From Cylindrotheca closterium (lineage: Eukaryota > Bacillariophyta > Bacillariophyceae > Bacillariales > Bacillariaceae): a stretch of DNA of 64,000 nucleotides. Location of the stretch: the NCBI GenBank assembly GCA_933822405.4, contig CAKOGP040000169.1:1-64000 (forward strand), given 5' to 3'. Below, piece by piece: positions 18,521 to 28,417 of the stretch (position 1 is the stretch's first letter; every line of letters begins with the position of its first letter). A model generated the notes under the pieces. The model was not told where the DNA came from, searched no databases, and saw only the letters and a program-made list of their open reading frames with translations. A program made the position numbers and the translations under genes.

Positions 18521-21508
18521 ATGGCAGAACATAGCCCATTCTATAAATCGTTGGATGAAATGATTGCCGAAGATGAGCAAAAGAAGAACGCTCAAAGTCA
18601 ACAACAACAAAGACAGCAACAACAGCAACAACAGCAACAGCAACAACAAACAAAAGGCGATCCTTCTAACATTCCCGATCAGGTCGTTTGGGGAAACCAC
18701 CAATCGCACGATGATGGCGTCAGTCTCATTAGCATGCCCACCGCTCTGCAGCACTCGTATTTCAATGCCAATCAAACGACGCACGACATGAGGACCTATG
18801 GTCAACCTGATCATCATGATCCATATTATTACGGTCAGATACAACAACCACAGCAACCACAGCAACCACAGCAACAACAACAACAGCAAACGGGTGAATC
18901 CAGTCAAGCCATTGAAGTCAAACTCAAAGGAGGAACGACGGACGACAATGGGACCATTTCTGGTCCACTCAGTCCTCGCCGGGATGAAATCATTTCAACG
19001 ACTACTCCTGCTGTTGCTGCGGCGGCACCTTCCAAAGGACATGTCCGTCATCCCAGCAACAATTACTTTGACGATGGTGATACAGCTCCCGGGTTTCCCA
19101 ATCGAAGTATGCGATCTTTGGAACCAGGGCAAGGCGGTCAACAAGGTGGTCAACCTCCCAATCTTTTGGGACCACCACAACCACAACAACCACAACAACC
19201 ACAACAACAGGCATCTGACATTTTGGAACCCTACTATCCACCCGAACCACCAGAAGTACCACAAGTCAGTGGCGTTGGTGGTAGTGCACCTCCACGACCA
19301 TATTCCCACCATACCTACGTCCGGGATCCGGCCCAGTACCATAGCAACGACAACGACGTCGACGCACCCTTTGGACCGATTGACGATTTGCGAATACCGC
19401 TGGGATTGAGCAGCGCACCGTCCAGTCCAATCGATGGACAGCAATCACCACAATCTGGTATGGGACTCAATTTGCAAGACAATGACCCTAATAACAACAA
19501 TCCAGATCCAACACCAAGTTGGCGCAAATGGCTCATCATCATCATTGCCATTTTGGCGGTCGGTGCCATTGCCTTTGCCGTGGTCCTTTTGGTCCAAGGT
19601 GGTGATGGTGACGATACTAAAAGTAACAACAACAACAATGGCATTGATTTTGTACCACCCAACCGCACTCCTGCACCCACCAACACGCCACCCAGCGTTC
19701 CACCCTCGACCAGTCCCACGGAAGAAATTGTGTACGATCCACCGTCGGTGCAAGATTGTGAGGCCATCTTATCCGGAAGGGCCGTGCCTGGACAAGTCAA
19801 CATGATTGAACGTTTGTATGAAATTCCATTTGATATTGTCATCAACGAAGGTACCGAATTGATTGGGTTCTTGAATCAATTCATGGAAGGGATTCGGACC
19901 TTGGTCGTTCCAGCCTTGACCCAATGCGATACTGTATTGCCAGCCGGTTTGCGACAACGAAGACAAAGACGACATTTGAGGGATATTAGCAATGTGGTGG
20001 CCAATGCCGTGGCCACGGGAGAATATTCCGACGAACCCTGCAGTCGAAACAATGCGGCCTTGTTTTGTCAACGCATCGTGGTCAATTTTGCGCTCTATTT
20101 GAAAGGAGACGAACGAAATTTGGACATTGCCATTTTGATTCGCAATGCCATTGCGGGGACGGATGGATCGTCGTCTGGTGATTCCAGCTTGTTGGAACGA
20201 TTTGGATTGCTGGGCAAGGCCAACAGCGTCCAAGCCACAGAAGTGGTCAATCTCAATCCCACCGAATCTCCCAGTTCCAGTCCGACCAATCTTCCAAGCG
20301 TATCGCCCAGTGCCAGTCCCTCCAAAATTCCAACCAGATCGCCCAGCAATTCTCCCACCTTATTTCCCACGACATCCATGCCATCCAAAACTCCTTCCTT
20401 TTCTCCCACCAAAATGCCATCTTCGCAACCATCCTGTTCCGAGACGGCTTCTTGGTTGGACACGGAAATTGATTCGACGCCCTTGAGGAGTGGTGGATTG
20501 GTCACCTATTCGCTCAATTGTGCCGATGCGACCGATGGGATTGCCGTTCTTGTGTGGGATGGGATTGACAAATGTACCACGCAATGCCTTGGATATTTGG
20601 ATCAAGCGGATTCCGATGGGACCTGTTCCACTTCCACGCAATTCATTGTATCCTTCAACGTTCCAGATGGTCAAGATGTTACTACCTCCTCCTTTTTGAT
20701 TGGGACCATGGATCCCATCACGGCTGGGTCCTTTTCCTTGACGTGTCCAGGATCCATCCTAGCATCCGAATCGCCCTCCAGCAATCCGTCTGCTGGTCCT
20801 ACGCAACTTCCATCGATCCAGCCATCGTTTGCACCATCACAGGTACCATCCATTGGGCCATCCATGGAACCATCCATGATTCCTTCCATGAGACCATCCA
20901 GTGTACCTTCCATGAAACCATCGCGAGTGCCAACCAATCCACCCAGTGAATCACCATCGAGGAATCCAAGCGAATCACCCACGGATTCACCTTCCAGGAA
21001 TCCAACCTCTGGACCGACGTTGAGACCAACACCCTCACCCACCATTTCTGCTTCCAAACAACCAACTGCCAATCCATCGCCGGCACCCACAGTCATGGCA
21101 TCATTGACACCATCGGCTACGCCATCGAATCGACCCAGCAGCGGACCGTCCAGTGCCCCGAGCAAAACCTCCAGCGGTACACCCACAACGGCACCAAGTG
21201 TGGCTCCCAGCAAACGTCCTTCGCAGAATCCCACTGGAATGCCCACCAATGGTCCCACCAAAAATCCAACGTTTGGGCCCACAATGGCTCCCTCCCATAA
21301 TCCTACTTCGGGTCCTACCAAAAATCCTACCAGTGGTCCTACCTTGGCACCGGTTCCAGGTCCGACCGATGCTCCCATTACCAATGCACCGACAAAAGCA
21401 CCCACCTCGGGTCCGACCTCGAATCCGACGACCAGTCCACCATCAAAAGCACCGAGTGCAAGTCCAAGCATTAGCAATGTGCCCAGTGTAGTATCATTGA
21501 CGCCCTAG
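18521..21508 (+). CDS. Type II membrane protein with PSxxPS-type repeats
   Basis: A 995-residue protein. Residues 1-335 are cytoplasmic in type, Gln/Pro-rich, with poly-Gln near 27-45 and 107-125 and Pro-Gln repeats near 220-232. One membrane segment lies at about 338-361 (WLIIIIAILAVGAIAFAVVLLV), preceded by R-K, suggesting N-in topology. Outside come two compact domains. The first, about 410-555, has cysteines and begins VQDCEAILSG. The second, about 645-750 (CSETASWLDTEID ... SFSLTCPGS), has six cysteines. Between them and from about 752 to the end are dense P-[ST]-x-x-P-[ST] repeats (SPSRNPSESPTDSPS style, moving to GPTKNPTSGPT). Such repeats are frequent in diatom surface and frustule-associated proteins and are probably O-glycosylated. 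No catalytic motif seen; an adhesion or wall-linking role is inferred. Confidence 0.85.
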   Translation: MAEHSPFYKSLDEMIAEDEQKKNAQSQQQQRQQQQQQQQQQQQTKGDPSNIPDQVVWGNHQSHDDGVSLISMPTALQHSYFNANQTTHDMRTYGQPDHHDPYYYGQIQQPQQPQQPQQQQQQQTGESSQAIEVKLKGGTTDDNGTISGPLSPRRDEIISTTTPAVAAAAPSKGHVRHPSNNYFDDGDTAPGFPNRSMRSLEPGQGGQQGGQPPNLLGPPQPQQPQQPQQQASDILEPYYPPEPPEVPQVSGVGGSAPPRPYSHHTYVRDPAQYHSNDNDVDAPFGPIDDLRIPLGLSSAPSSPIDGQQSPQSGMGLNLQDNDPNNNNPDPTPSWRKWLIIIIAILAVGAIAFAVVLLVQGGDGDDTKSNNNNNGIDFVPPNRTPAPTNTPPSVPPSTSPTEEIVYDPPSVQDCEAILSGRAVPGQVNMIERLYEIPFDIVINEGTELIGFLNQFMEGIRTLVVPALTQCDTVLPAGLRQRRQRRHLRDISNVVANAVATGEYSDEPCSRNNAALFCQRIVVNFALYLKGDERNLDIAILIRNAIAGTDGSSSGDSSLLERFGLLGKANSVQATEVVNLNPTESPSSSPTNLPSVSPSASPSKIPTRSPSNSPTLFPTTSMPSKTPSFSPTKMPSSQPSCSETASWLDTEIDSTPLRSGGLVTYSLNCADATDGIAVLVWDGIDKCTTQCLGYLDQADSDGTCSTSTQFIVSFNVPDGQDVTTSSFLIGTMDPITAGSFSLTCPGSILASESPSSNPSAGPTQLPSIQPSFAPSQVPSIGPSMEPSMIPSMRPSSVPSMKPSRVPTNPPSESPSRNPSESPTDSPSRNPTSGPTLRPTPSPTISASKQPTANPSPAPTVMASLTPSATPSNRPSSGPSSAPSKTSSGTPTTAPSVAPSKRPSQNPTGMPTNGPTKNPTFGPTMAPSHNPTSGPTKNPTSGPTLAPVPGPTDAPITNAPTKAPTSGPTSNPTTSPPSKAPSASPSISNVPSVVSLTP

Positions 21509-21747
21509 CTAGACGGAAGAAAAAAAATGAAATACTAGAAATACTAGTCCAATAATAAAAAATTACAACTGTTAAAATTTGAAACCTCTCATGAAAGGAC
21601 GACAAAAAGTAGTATTGTATTTCATATGATGCCTTTAGTTTGATCAATAATAAGTGTGCAATGATGCATAATTTGGTCTCGTAGTTTCTACCTTTCGATC
21701 TCCTTCCTGGTTATATATTATATCAAGAAGTCATTGCTACTAACTAT
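21509..21747. other. Convergent intergenic region
   Basis: Between the 3' ends of the PSxxPS gene (plus) and the short pyrophosphatase gene (minus). AT-rich; no gene seen. Confidence 0.35.
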
Positions 21748-22430
21748 CTATTTCCGACATCCTCGACTGGCCAACCAAAATCCATCAGTGTGACTGCTCA
21801 AAGCGGTGCGGCGGGTACCATCCAATCCACAAAGACTGCGCCATCTTTGGTGGACTTCTTCCAACACTTGCAACGCTTGATCCACTGTTCGAGGCGTTTC
21901 CGAACCCAAGGAGTTTACAGCCTTGCCATCGCTCGTCTTGTAATACTTCCACCAATGAACAATCTTGGCAATGGTTCCAGGCTTGATGGTTTCCAAATCG
22001 TCCATATTGTGAATCCGAGATGAGTCGGGATCCGATAGAGCAATGCACAGAATCTTGTGATCCATTTCACCTTCATCGATCAATTCCAAGGATCCCAAGA
22101 CACGGCAAGGTGTCACACTTCCCATCTTCAATGGAGTGCTTCCAAGTTCCATAACATCGATCGGGTCATTGTCACCACCAAAACCGCCTGTCTTCAAATC
22201 AGGATCTTCCCACGTTTGAGGAGCAAGTCCGTAGTTGAAGAACGTTGTGCCGTATGTGTAATAGCGAGGAGACCCATCCTTGTTGGAAACTTGAATGATT
22301 GGATTGCCGGGAGTGCTCTTGTCGACTTCCATCTTGGCAGCCACGTACATTGGGATTTCTGTCACCATGTTGATGATTCCCTTTTCATTCTTGTGGGAAG
22401 ATGGCATGTACTCGACATCGTGCCAATAAC
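21748..22430. repeat. Segmental duplication of pyrophosphatase module, copy A
   Basis: Nearly identical to 23157-23841. I count four base differences over about 684 bases. Similarity starts essentially at the stop codon and ends at the codons for S-Y-W, so only the catalytic module and its stop are shared. Flanks are unrelated. Confidence 0.9.
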
Positions 22431-22665
22431 TGAAAAATCCAAAAATAAGTTCACTGCTAACACTGCTAGCGCTCTTGATGGCAGTCAATGAAGTGGTGTC
22501 GTTGTCAGAAGAAATGGTTTCGTTCGTATACGATACAGGAGAGAATATAATCTCTTCTCGCCTGATATCTTGGTTTATTACCATTATTGGAAGTAGCATG
22601 AGGAATGCCAGTCCCAACATCATACCTATAAGTGCCTGCTCTTGGAGCTTCATACTGTGCTTCAC
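21748..22665 (-). CDS. Membrane-anchored inorganic pyrophosphatase (duplicated module)
   Basis: A 305-residue protein. Residues 1-79 are unique: a short N-tail, a hydrophobic segment at 12-30 (LIGMMLGLAFLMLLPIMVI) and a Ser/Thr-rich stem. From Y80 to the end it is a soluble-type (family I) pyrophosphatase with the metal-binding signature GDNDPIDVM and the KIVHWWKYYK block. These 226 residues match the last 226 of the fusion protein encoded at 23157-26540, with only three differences by eye (S for A, V for D, R for Q). It should hydrolyse PPi to phosphate on the trans side of a membrane, or in an organelle reached by a signal anchor. Intact frame, no intron. The gene lies 491 bases downstream of its parent, same strand. 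Confidence 0.85.
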   Translation of the reverse strand: MKHSMKLQEQALIGMMLGLAFLMLLPIMVINQDIRREEIIFSPVSYTNETISSDNDTTSLTAIKSASSVSSELIFGFFSYWHDVEYMPSSHKNEKGIINMVTEIPMYVAAKMEVDKSTPGNPIIQVSNKDGSPRYYTYGTTFFNYGLAPQTWEDPDLKTGGFGGDNDPIDVMELGSTPLKMGSVTPCRVLGSLELIDEGEMDHKILCIALSDPDSSRIHNMDDLETIKPGTIAKIVHWWKYYKTSDGKAVNSLGSETPRTVDQALQVLEEVHQRWRSLCGLDGTRRTALSSHTDGFWLASRGCRK

Positions 22666-23156
22666 CTTACTGCTGAGGATTCTTCAGATGGAACAAGGAA
22701 AAGCTTTGGAGGCCTCCAAAATATAAACGGCTTTCACTTTCGGGAGAAATATGCATCGGATACGGTATTGTTGCGAGATATTGTTATGTGTCTGTTCACG
22801 GTTATGGTGATGATGGTGCAATCGAAATGAATATATGGAGACGATGAAATGAAGAAAACAGAAAAAGATCGCGATGACGTTTTTATGTAGTCGGACCAGT
22901 CCAAATTATTGACGCTAAGCAAGTACACTCGAAGTCCTGTTGGAGATCTTTATATATCCATTGTTGCGGAGCATCGATGCACTATGCTCCGCAAGTAGAG
23001 ACCGAGTGTGACGCCCCAGAGCAATAGTTTTTCAGAAAGTTAAAATAGATCAATTAGAAGCGAAAATAGTGTAAATTGATGCCCTTATTTTATTAGGTGT
23101 GCAATGACGTATGTTTCCTTGGGATTACAAGTATTGCTCCCCCCATCGGTTGTTGT
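22666..23156. other. Intergenic, promoter side of the short pyrophosphatase gene
   Basis: Lies between the end of the fusion gene and the start of the short copy, both minus strand. It should carry a new promoter for the short gene. A tract TGCGGAGCATCGATGCAC...TGCTCCGCA near 22970-22992 could form a hairpin. No gene seen. Confidence 0.4.
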
Positions 23157-23841
23157 CTATTTCCTACATCCTTGACTGGCCAACCAAAATCCATCAGTGT
23201 GACTGCTCAAAGCGGTGCGGCGGGTACCATCCAATCCACAAAGACTGCGCCATCTTTGGTGGACTTCTTCCAACACTTGCAACGCTTGATCCACTGTTCG
23301 AGGCGTTTCCGAACCCAAGGAGTTTACAGCCTTGCCATCGCTCGTCTTGTAATACTTCCACCAATGAACAATCTTGGCAATGGTTCCAGGCTTGATGGTT
23401 TCCAAATCGTCCATATTGTGAATCCGAGATGAGTCGGGATCCGATAGAGCAATGCACAGAATCTTGTGATCCATTTCACCTTCATCGATCAATTCCAAGG
23501 ATCCCAAGACACGGCAAGGTGTCACACTTCCCATCTTCAATGGAGTGCTTCCAAGTTCCATAACATCGATCGGGTCATTGTCACCACCAAAACCGCCTGT
23601 CTTCAAATCAGGATCTTCCCACGTTTGAGGAGCAAGTCCGTAGTTGAAGAACGTTGTGCCGTATGTGTAATAGCGAGGAGACCCATCCTTGTTGGAATCT
23701 TGAATGATTGGATTGCCGGGAGTGCTCTTGTCGACTTCCATCTTGGCAGCCACGTACATTGGGATTTCTGTCACCATGTTGATGATTCCCTTTTCATTCT
23801 TGTGGGCAGATGGCATGTACTCGACATCGTGCCAATAACTG
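23157..23841. repeat. Segmental duplication of pyrophosphatase module, copy B
   Basis: Partner of 21748-22430, located inside the 3' end of the fusion gene. This is presumably the source copy, since the fused arrangement is the one known from heterokonts. Confidence 0.9.
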
Positions 23842-26540
23842 GCAGAACCGGCATTCTGCATGGCAAAGGTGGAAAATCCGAAAGATCCAGTGGAGACCGT
23901 TCCTTCGGCAGCTGGTGCCTCGACATGTGGTTGCGACCAGGGGATCCATCGAGTGGTATTTTGAATGTTCTTGTAGTAATCGACGACCAAATCCCATCCA
24001 TCTGGAACCATAAATCCGGAAGGAATGCAGTTGGCTTCCACCAAGTCGGTTGGAATGTCCGTAGGCGAGCATGGAACGGCCCCATTTCGAGCGAGCAATC
24101 GCATCTTGGTTCCCGAAATGCTGATAAAGTCCTGCATTCGTGATTCGTCCGGAATCTTCATGACATTGTCGGAAACATCGTACATGACCTTGACAAAAGA
24201 CAACATTTTCATATTCTCAATGCCGGGCGAGTTTTGCAAGACATATCGTCCGTGGTTCCCATCGTACAAATCGTCGTCTTGATGTGCCACGGCCTCCATA
24301 CTTCCCTTCATTCCAGCTGGATCGCGACCCACCACAAAGTAGGAAGCGCCCGCACAACGTCTGGACTTGGCATGGAATTGGACTTCGGTTGGTCCGGCAT
24401 AGATCATGGGAGCTGGCCAAATGGCCATGACGGTGGAAGCTGGATCCAAACCACCTGGATGGTCGGTTCCCATTTTCAAGACTTCTTCGTGCTGTTTGAC
24501 GCGAACATCCAAAGGAACATCGTCCGATTTGGTCCAACCACCCAACGGAGACAACCACAAGACTGGATTTTCATACCCTTGACGCTTCAAGTCTTCTCCG
24601 GCCGATTTCATCAAGTATGCGTGACCCGCATGAGTAGGATTTCTGGTTTGAAAGGCATAGACGGTATCGGCACCCTTGTCATCAAACTCTTGGAGCAATT
24701 CAGTGGTAGTCTTGCGCCATTGATCCAATCCATCATTGTAGACAATTCGTTCGAGCAATTCGATTTCACCGCCAATCAAGTAGTCACCTCCATTATAGAT
24801 ATTTTGAATGTAGGGATGTCCCATATCAATCACCCCAAACATGCGTGTCACAATCTCTTCCTTTCGATTTTCATAAATCTCGACATTGCGGAGAATGGCA
24901 ATCGTCTTGCCCATTCGTGTCACCAAAGCAACATCTTGCTTCCCAGATTGTTCAATCGATTCCTTGGTATATTCCGTGAGCGACAATGTGAGTGGAATAG
25001 GCATGCTGACTCGGTGATTCGGCCGGAATTCATTGAAATCCTCAAATTTGGTTTTCGTCGTCAGCTTGTCACCATTGCCGGTGATGTTGAAGGGATCCAC
25101 GAGGAGCGAATTGAAATGAAGCGTTTCGAGCAAGATTCCTTCTCTCATGAATCCAGTGAGCGGTGCCGCCCATCCTTCGGCGATGGTTTGCAACCAATTC
25201 AAATCAATGTCCGTCAGCAATACTTTGGGAAGTGCGGCGGCTTCGGCTTGTTTGGAAGGCGCCTCGGTGGGACTCACGAGAAGATCCACAATCAAATCAC
25301 CATCGGGATTGGGCAAACCGGGTGGTGTCACCTTGGGTGGTCCCATTAAGATACCGTCCTTTTCCAAGCGTTGCAACAAAATCTTGGCCGATTCTTCAAT
25401 TTTAAGTTCGTGTGTTTTCAAAGTAATTTCCGGATCCAATGGTTCTTCGTAAGGATCATCAATGCAGGTAAAGTGCTTCAATTCTCCCGATTCGACACGG
25501 GCATATTGTCCCTTTGGATCTCTTGCTTTCAATTCGTCAATGGGGACATCCAAAAAGATCTCATAAAAGGGAATTCCTTGATCTTCGTGTCGCTTGCGGA
25601 CCAAATCCCGATCCCCACGATAGGGTGAAATCAAACCCACCAACGTAATGACACCGGCGTCGCTAAACAGGGTGGACAATTCTCCGGTACGTCGAACACT
25701 TTCGGCCCGATCCGCTTCGGTAAAGGTCAAGTCTCGATTGAGTCCAGTTCGCAAATTGTCCCCATCCAATCGATACACGTGTTTGCCATGTATTTTGACG
25801 AGCAAATCTTCCAAGGCAGTGGCAATGGTGGTTTTGCCAGCCCCCGAACATCCCGTCATCCACAGGGTGGCACCCTTTTGACCCAATGCCGTGTACCGTT
25901 CTTGTTTGGGCAAATGACAGGCATCTTGCGATTCGCCAGCTTTGGCGGAGGAACATTCGATAATGTGTGGTGGTGTCGAATCCAAGGCATCTTGACGGAG
26001 TTTGCCCATTAATTCATTGGGATCATCGATACTGGTAGTCGAAGAAGAAGTAGTAGTAGTAGTACTTGGTTCGGGACACTTGGGGCATTCGGGGCACGAT
26101 GCGGATGCGACGGCTGCAAGACTCTCGGGAGCGGCTTCTGGGACCATGTTCATATTCACATTGGCATTGGCAGTAGTGGCAGCAGCATTAGTTTCTACTG
26201 GTTGTACCATGCTTGGTTTGGGATACACTTCGGTATGATGAGTGGTAGTAGTGGTACCAAATTGCGGAGTGGTTGTATCACCACTGACAGCACTACTACT
26301 AGTAGTAGTAGTGGAAGCACTATCCATGGCTCTCAAGGAATGTTGCTGCTGCAATTGTTCTTGTGGTTGCAAATCAATATCGCCACTTCCCTTGGACAAG
26401 ACAAACACAATGGCAAGCAAGACACAAATGGCCACACACATGGGCATGCGTTCCTGCACGAGTTGATCGTTGCCATCTTTATTATCATCACCTTGGCGTG
26501 CGTGGCTGCTGCCAGTATTGCTATTAGAATTAGTCATCAT
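23157..26540 (-). CDS. Trifunctional APS kinase - ATP sulfurylase - pyrophosphatase
   Basis: A 1127-residue single-exon protein for sulfate activation. Residues 34-50 are a hydrophobic anchor or signal (CVAICVLLAIVFVLS). Residues about 55-200 are low-complexity linker with ECPKCP. APS kinase spans about 222-400, with P-loop GCSGAGKTT at 230-238, DGDNLRTGLNRDL and LISPYR. ATP sulfurylase spans about 405-830, with the QxRNPxHxxH motif as QTRNPTHAGH at 631-640 and GRDPAG in the GRDxAG position. Soluble pyrophosphatase spans 902-1127, with GDNDPIDV. The protein makes APS from sulfate and ATP and phosphorylates it to PAPS, while the third domain removes PPi and pulls the reaction forward. This three-part fusion is known in heterokonts. 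The leader suggests plastid or secretory routing; which one cannot be settled here. Confidence 0.93.
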   Translation of the reverse strand: MMTNSNSNTGSSHARQGDDNKDGNDQLVQERMPMCVAICVLLAIVFVLSKGSGDIDLQPQEQLQQQHSLRAMDSASTTTTSSSAVSGDTTTPQFGTTTTTHHTEVYPKPSMVQPVETNAAATTANANVNMNMVPEAAPESLAAVASASCPECPKCPEPSTTTTTSSSTTSIDDPNELMGKLRQDALDSTPPHIIECSSAKAGESQDACHLPKQERYTALGQKGATLWMTGCSGAGKTTIATALEDLLVKIHGKHVYRLDGDNLRTGLNRDLTFTEADRAESVRRTGELSTLFSDAGVITLVGLISPYRGDRDLVRKRHEDQGIPFYEIFLDVPIDELKARDPKGQYARVESGELKHFTCIDDPYEEPLDPEITLKTHELKIEESAKILLQRLEKDGILMGPPKVTPPGLPNPDGDLIVDLLVSPTEAPSKQAEAAALPKVLLTDIDLNWLQTIAEGWAAPLTGFMREGILLETLHFNSLLVDPFNITGNGDKLTTKTKFEDFNEFRPNHRVSMPIPLTLSLTEYTKESIEQSGKQDVALVTRMGKTIAILRNVEIYENRKEEIVTRMFGVIDMGHPYIQNIYNGGDYLIGGEIELLERIVYNDGLDQWRKTTTELLQEFDDKGADTVYAFQTRNPTHAGHAYLMKSAGEDLKRQGYENPVLWLSPLGGWTKSDDVPLDVRVKQHEEVLKMGTDHPGGLDPASTVMAIWPAPMIYAGPTEVQFHAKSRRCAGASYFVVGRDPAGMKGSMEAVAHQDDDLYDGNHGRYVLQNSPGIENMKMLSFVKVMYDVSDNVMKIPDESRMQDFISISGTKMRLLARNGAVPCSPTDIPTDLVEANCIPSGFMVPDGWDLVVDYYKNIQNTTRWIPWSQPHVEAPAAEGTVSTGSFGFSTFAMQNAGSASYWHDVEYMPSAHKNEKGIINMVTEIPMYVAAKMEVDKSTPGNPIIQDSNKDGSPRYYTYGTTFFNYGLAPQTWEDPDLKTGGFGGDNDPIDVMELGSTPLKMGSVTPCRVLGSLELIDEGEMDHKILCIALSDPDSSRIHNMDDLETIKPGTIAKIVHWWKYYKTSDGKAVNSLGSETPRTVDQALQVLEEVHQRWRSLCGLDGTRRTALSSHTDGFWLASQGCRK

Positions 26541-27420
26541 GCCACTGAGATTGTTGCCACTGCTTCCAGTTTGTCGCTTTTTGTCCTATCGCATTGCGTT
26601 GCATTGAAATTGTATTGAAATTGTATTGAAATTGCATTGAAATTGCATTGCATTGCGGATTGAATCATTGAAACACGAACCAAAACAAAACAAAAAGGTG
26701 CATCGAAAGCGAGAGGAATGAATAAACAGCGTGAGGATGAATCAGTGATGTATAGAAGAAGAGAAGCAATCCATGTATGCTCCGTCCAATAATGTACGAT
26801 CCAAGGATAGGAACGCAGCAATAACGTTCAAATCAAATCTAATCAATTCAATCAAGCGTTTGCAAGCACGTGATGAAGGCATTTGTCGTTCTTACAATTT
26901 GGAGAGGCGCGTAAGCGTATTTTGCCATGGCAGTTCTTTAGGATACTAGTGGATTCGGTTACGGATTATGGATTGGACTTTGTTCCGCTCTCTTGTTGCT
27001 TTGTCTTGCCCGCTCTTTCTAAGGACAACAACAACCACGGGGCTTCACTATTGTTGCAATTCTCTAGCTAGCTCCCTCCAATGACCAAAACCCAACAACG
27101 ACGTACAAAAACACGTGCCGCTCGTACGTTTTGTACCTGAAAATTATAAAGATGCATATGTTGACGGAAGATTTTTGCCGACTGGTCTGACTCAAACATC
27201 AAAACGATGTATCTGAATCGCAATCCATTTCATCGCAATTACTGACGCAGAAGGAAGGACAATATAAAGCGCGGAATGAAATCATCTCATGATATATTAT
27301 ACGAAATAAAACTCTAAAAAATGTCGTCTCACACGGCACTCTTTTGATATGAGAACCACAGAAACACAGAAACTCAACCTCTTTGATATGTAGTCCTATG
27401 TATTTCTAACATTATGACTA
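26541..27420. other. Intergenic, with short tandem repeat in the gene leader
   Basis: Promoter side of the sulfate-activation gene. It holds the ATTGAAATTG repeat listed next and AT-rich sequence after it. No supported gene. Confidence 0.4.
26600..26660. repeat. 11-base tandem repeat in 5' leader
   Basis: Four to five copies of ATTGAAATTG(T/C), flanked by TTGCATTGC blocks, lie 60-120 bases upstream of the start codon of the trifunctional gene. The effect on transcription or translation is unknown. Confidence 0.7.
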
Positions 27421-28417
27421 GATGCACAAGTGACAAAATGGACCAGGAGGAGTCGAAGCGAGGTCAGGATCAGATGAGGTCGGGCAGTTGGTATTGCGGA
27501 AAACCAAGCCAGCATTGGCAACTCTCGGTAGATTCCAGCCCCATGCACACAGATTCTGGTTGAAGGAACGCGCATTTCCAAACATTGCATTCATGTAAAA
27601 AACGGAAGAAACGTCCCATGATGACAGCAGGTCTTGATTGAAAGATGATGCACCGCCAAACATGACAGTCATATACTTGCAACAGAAGAAACATCCCATG
27701 ACGAGATGTCGCCATTGAAAGCTGTTGCGTCGCTGAACATGTAGGTCATGTCACTCACAGAAGAGACGTCCCATGACGAAATGTCTTGATTGAAGGAAAA
27801 TGCGAAGGAAAACATATATGTTCCATATCGGCAAGAACAGACAAGACATCCCATGACGACAAGTCTCCCATTGAATGATGATGCATTATAAAATATACTC
27901 CGCATGTCTCTGACAGAAGAGACATCCCATGATGAGAGATTTTGATTGAACGCTGACCCATGGAACATGAAGCTCATGCTCCCTCACAGAAGAAACATCC
28001 CAAGACGACAAGTCTCCGTTGAAGTCAGTGCGATACTTAAAAAAAGGCTTCGCATATGCTAGTTACATCTTTATCGAAGCACCAGTCCCCAATCGGACCA
28101 TACTGTGACTCGACGGATGCTTGAAATGATGGATCAAACCAATCCTCAACACGATTTGAGAGCTCAAAGTTGGATTGAAAGCATGGCCTTCCCGCTACAG
28201 CTGGGATTTCTATGGGGTTTGACGCTCCTGGAGCTTCGCTCGGACTTGACGCTCCTGGAGCTTCGCGCGGACTCGACGTTCCTGGAGCTTCGCTGGTGGA
28301 AACTGCTGATGTTGTTGGAATTGGGGACGAATCTGAATCCTTCGTCAACAACACAGCTGCCACAATTACGGCCACAACGACAATGAACAAGATCAGAAAT
28401 TGAATAGTTCTTTTCCA
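27421..28417 (-). pseudogene. Broken DUF285 / BspA-like surface protein gene, copy 2
   Basis: On the minus strand the order is: a hydrophobic anchor (TIQFLILFIVVVAVIVAAVLL) near 28400-28340, a stem with three SEAPG(A/T)SSP-like units, then WFDPSFQASVESQYGPIGDWCF. After that come at least five DUF285 repeats ([39 protein letters not shown] and others), then LCAWG and the ending GPFCHLC. The frame changes several times. For example, near 27870 one extra base breaks FNGDLSSWDV, and a two-base insertion near 27815 restores the frame. No start codon in frame with the anchor was found. A signal-anchored surface protein with LRR-like solenoid is the ancestral form; this copy is decaying. Confidence 0.78.

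Noticed and set aside
18281..18907. Minus-strand Leu-rich open frame (208 codons)
   Set aside because: Poly-Leu arises from CAA/CAG repeats of the plus-strand poly-Gln region and leader.
20671..21477. Minus-strand open frame (268 codons) rich in Gly/Val
   Set aside because: Antisense image of the PSxxPS repeats; the periodicity comes from the real plus-strand gene.
24234..25349. Plus-strand open frame (371 codons)
   Set aside because: Antisense to the conserved ATP sulfurylase domain, with no family features of its own.
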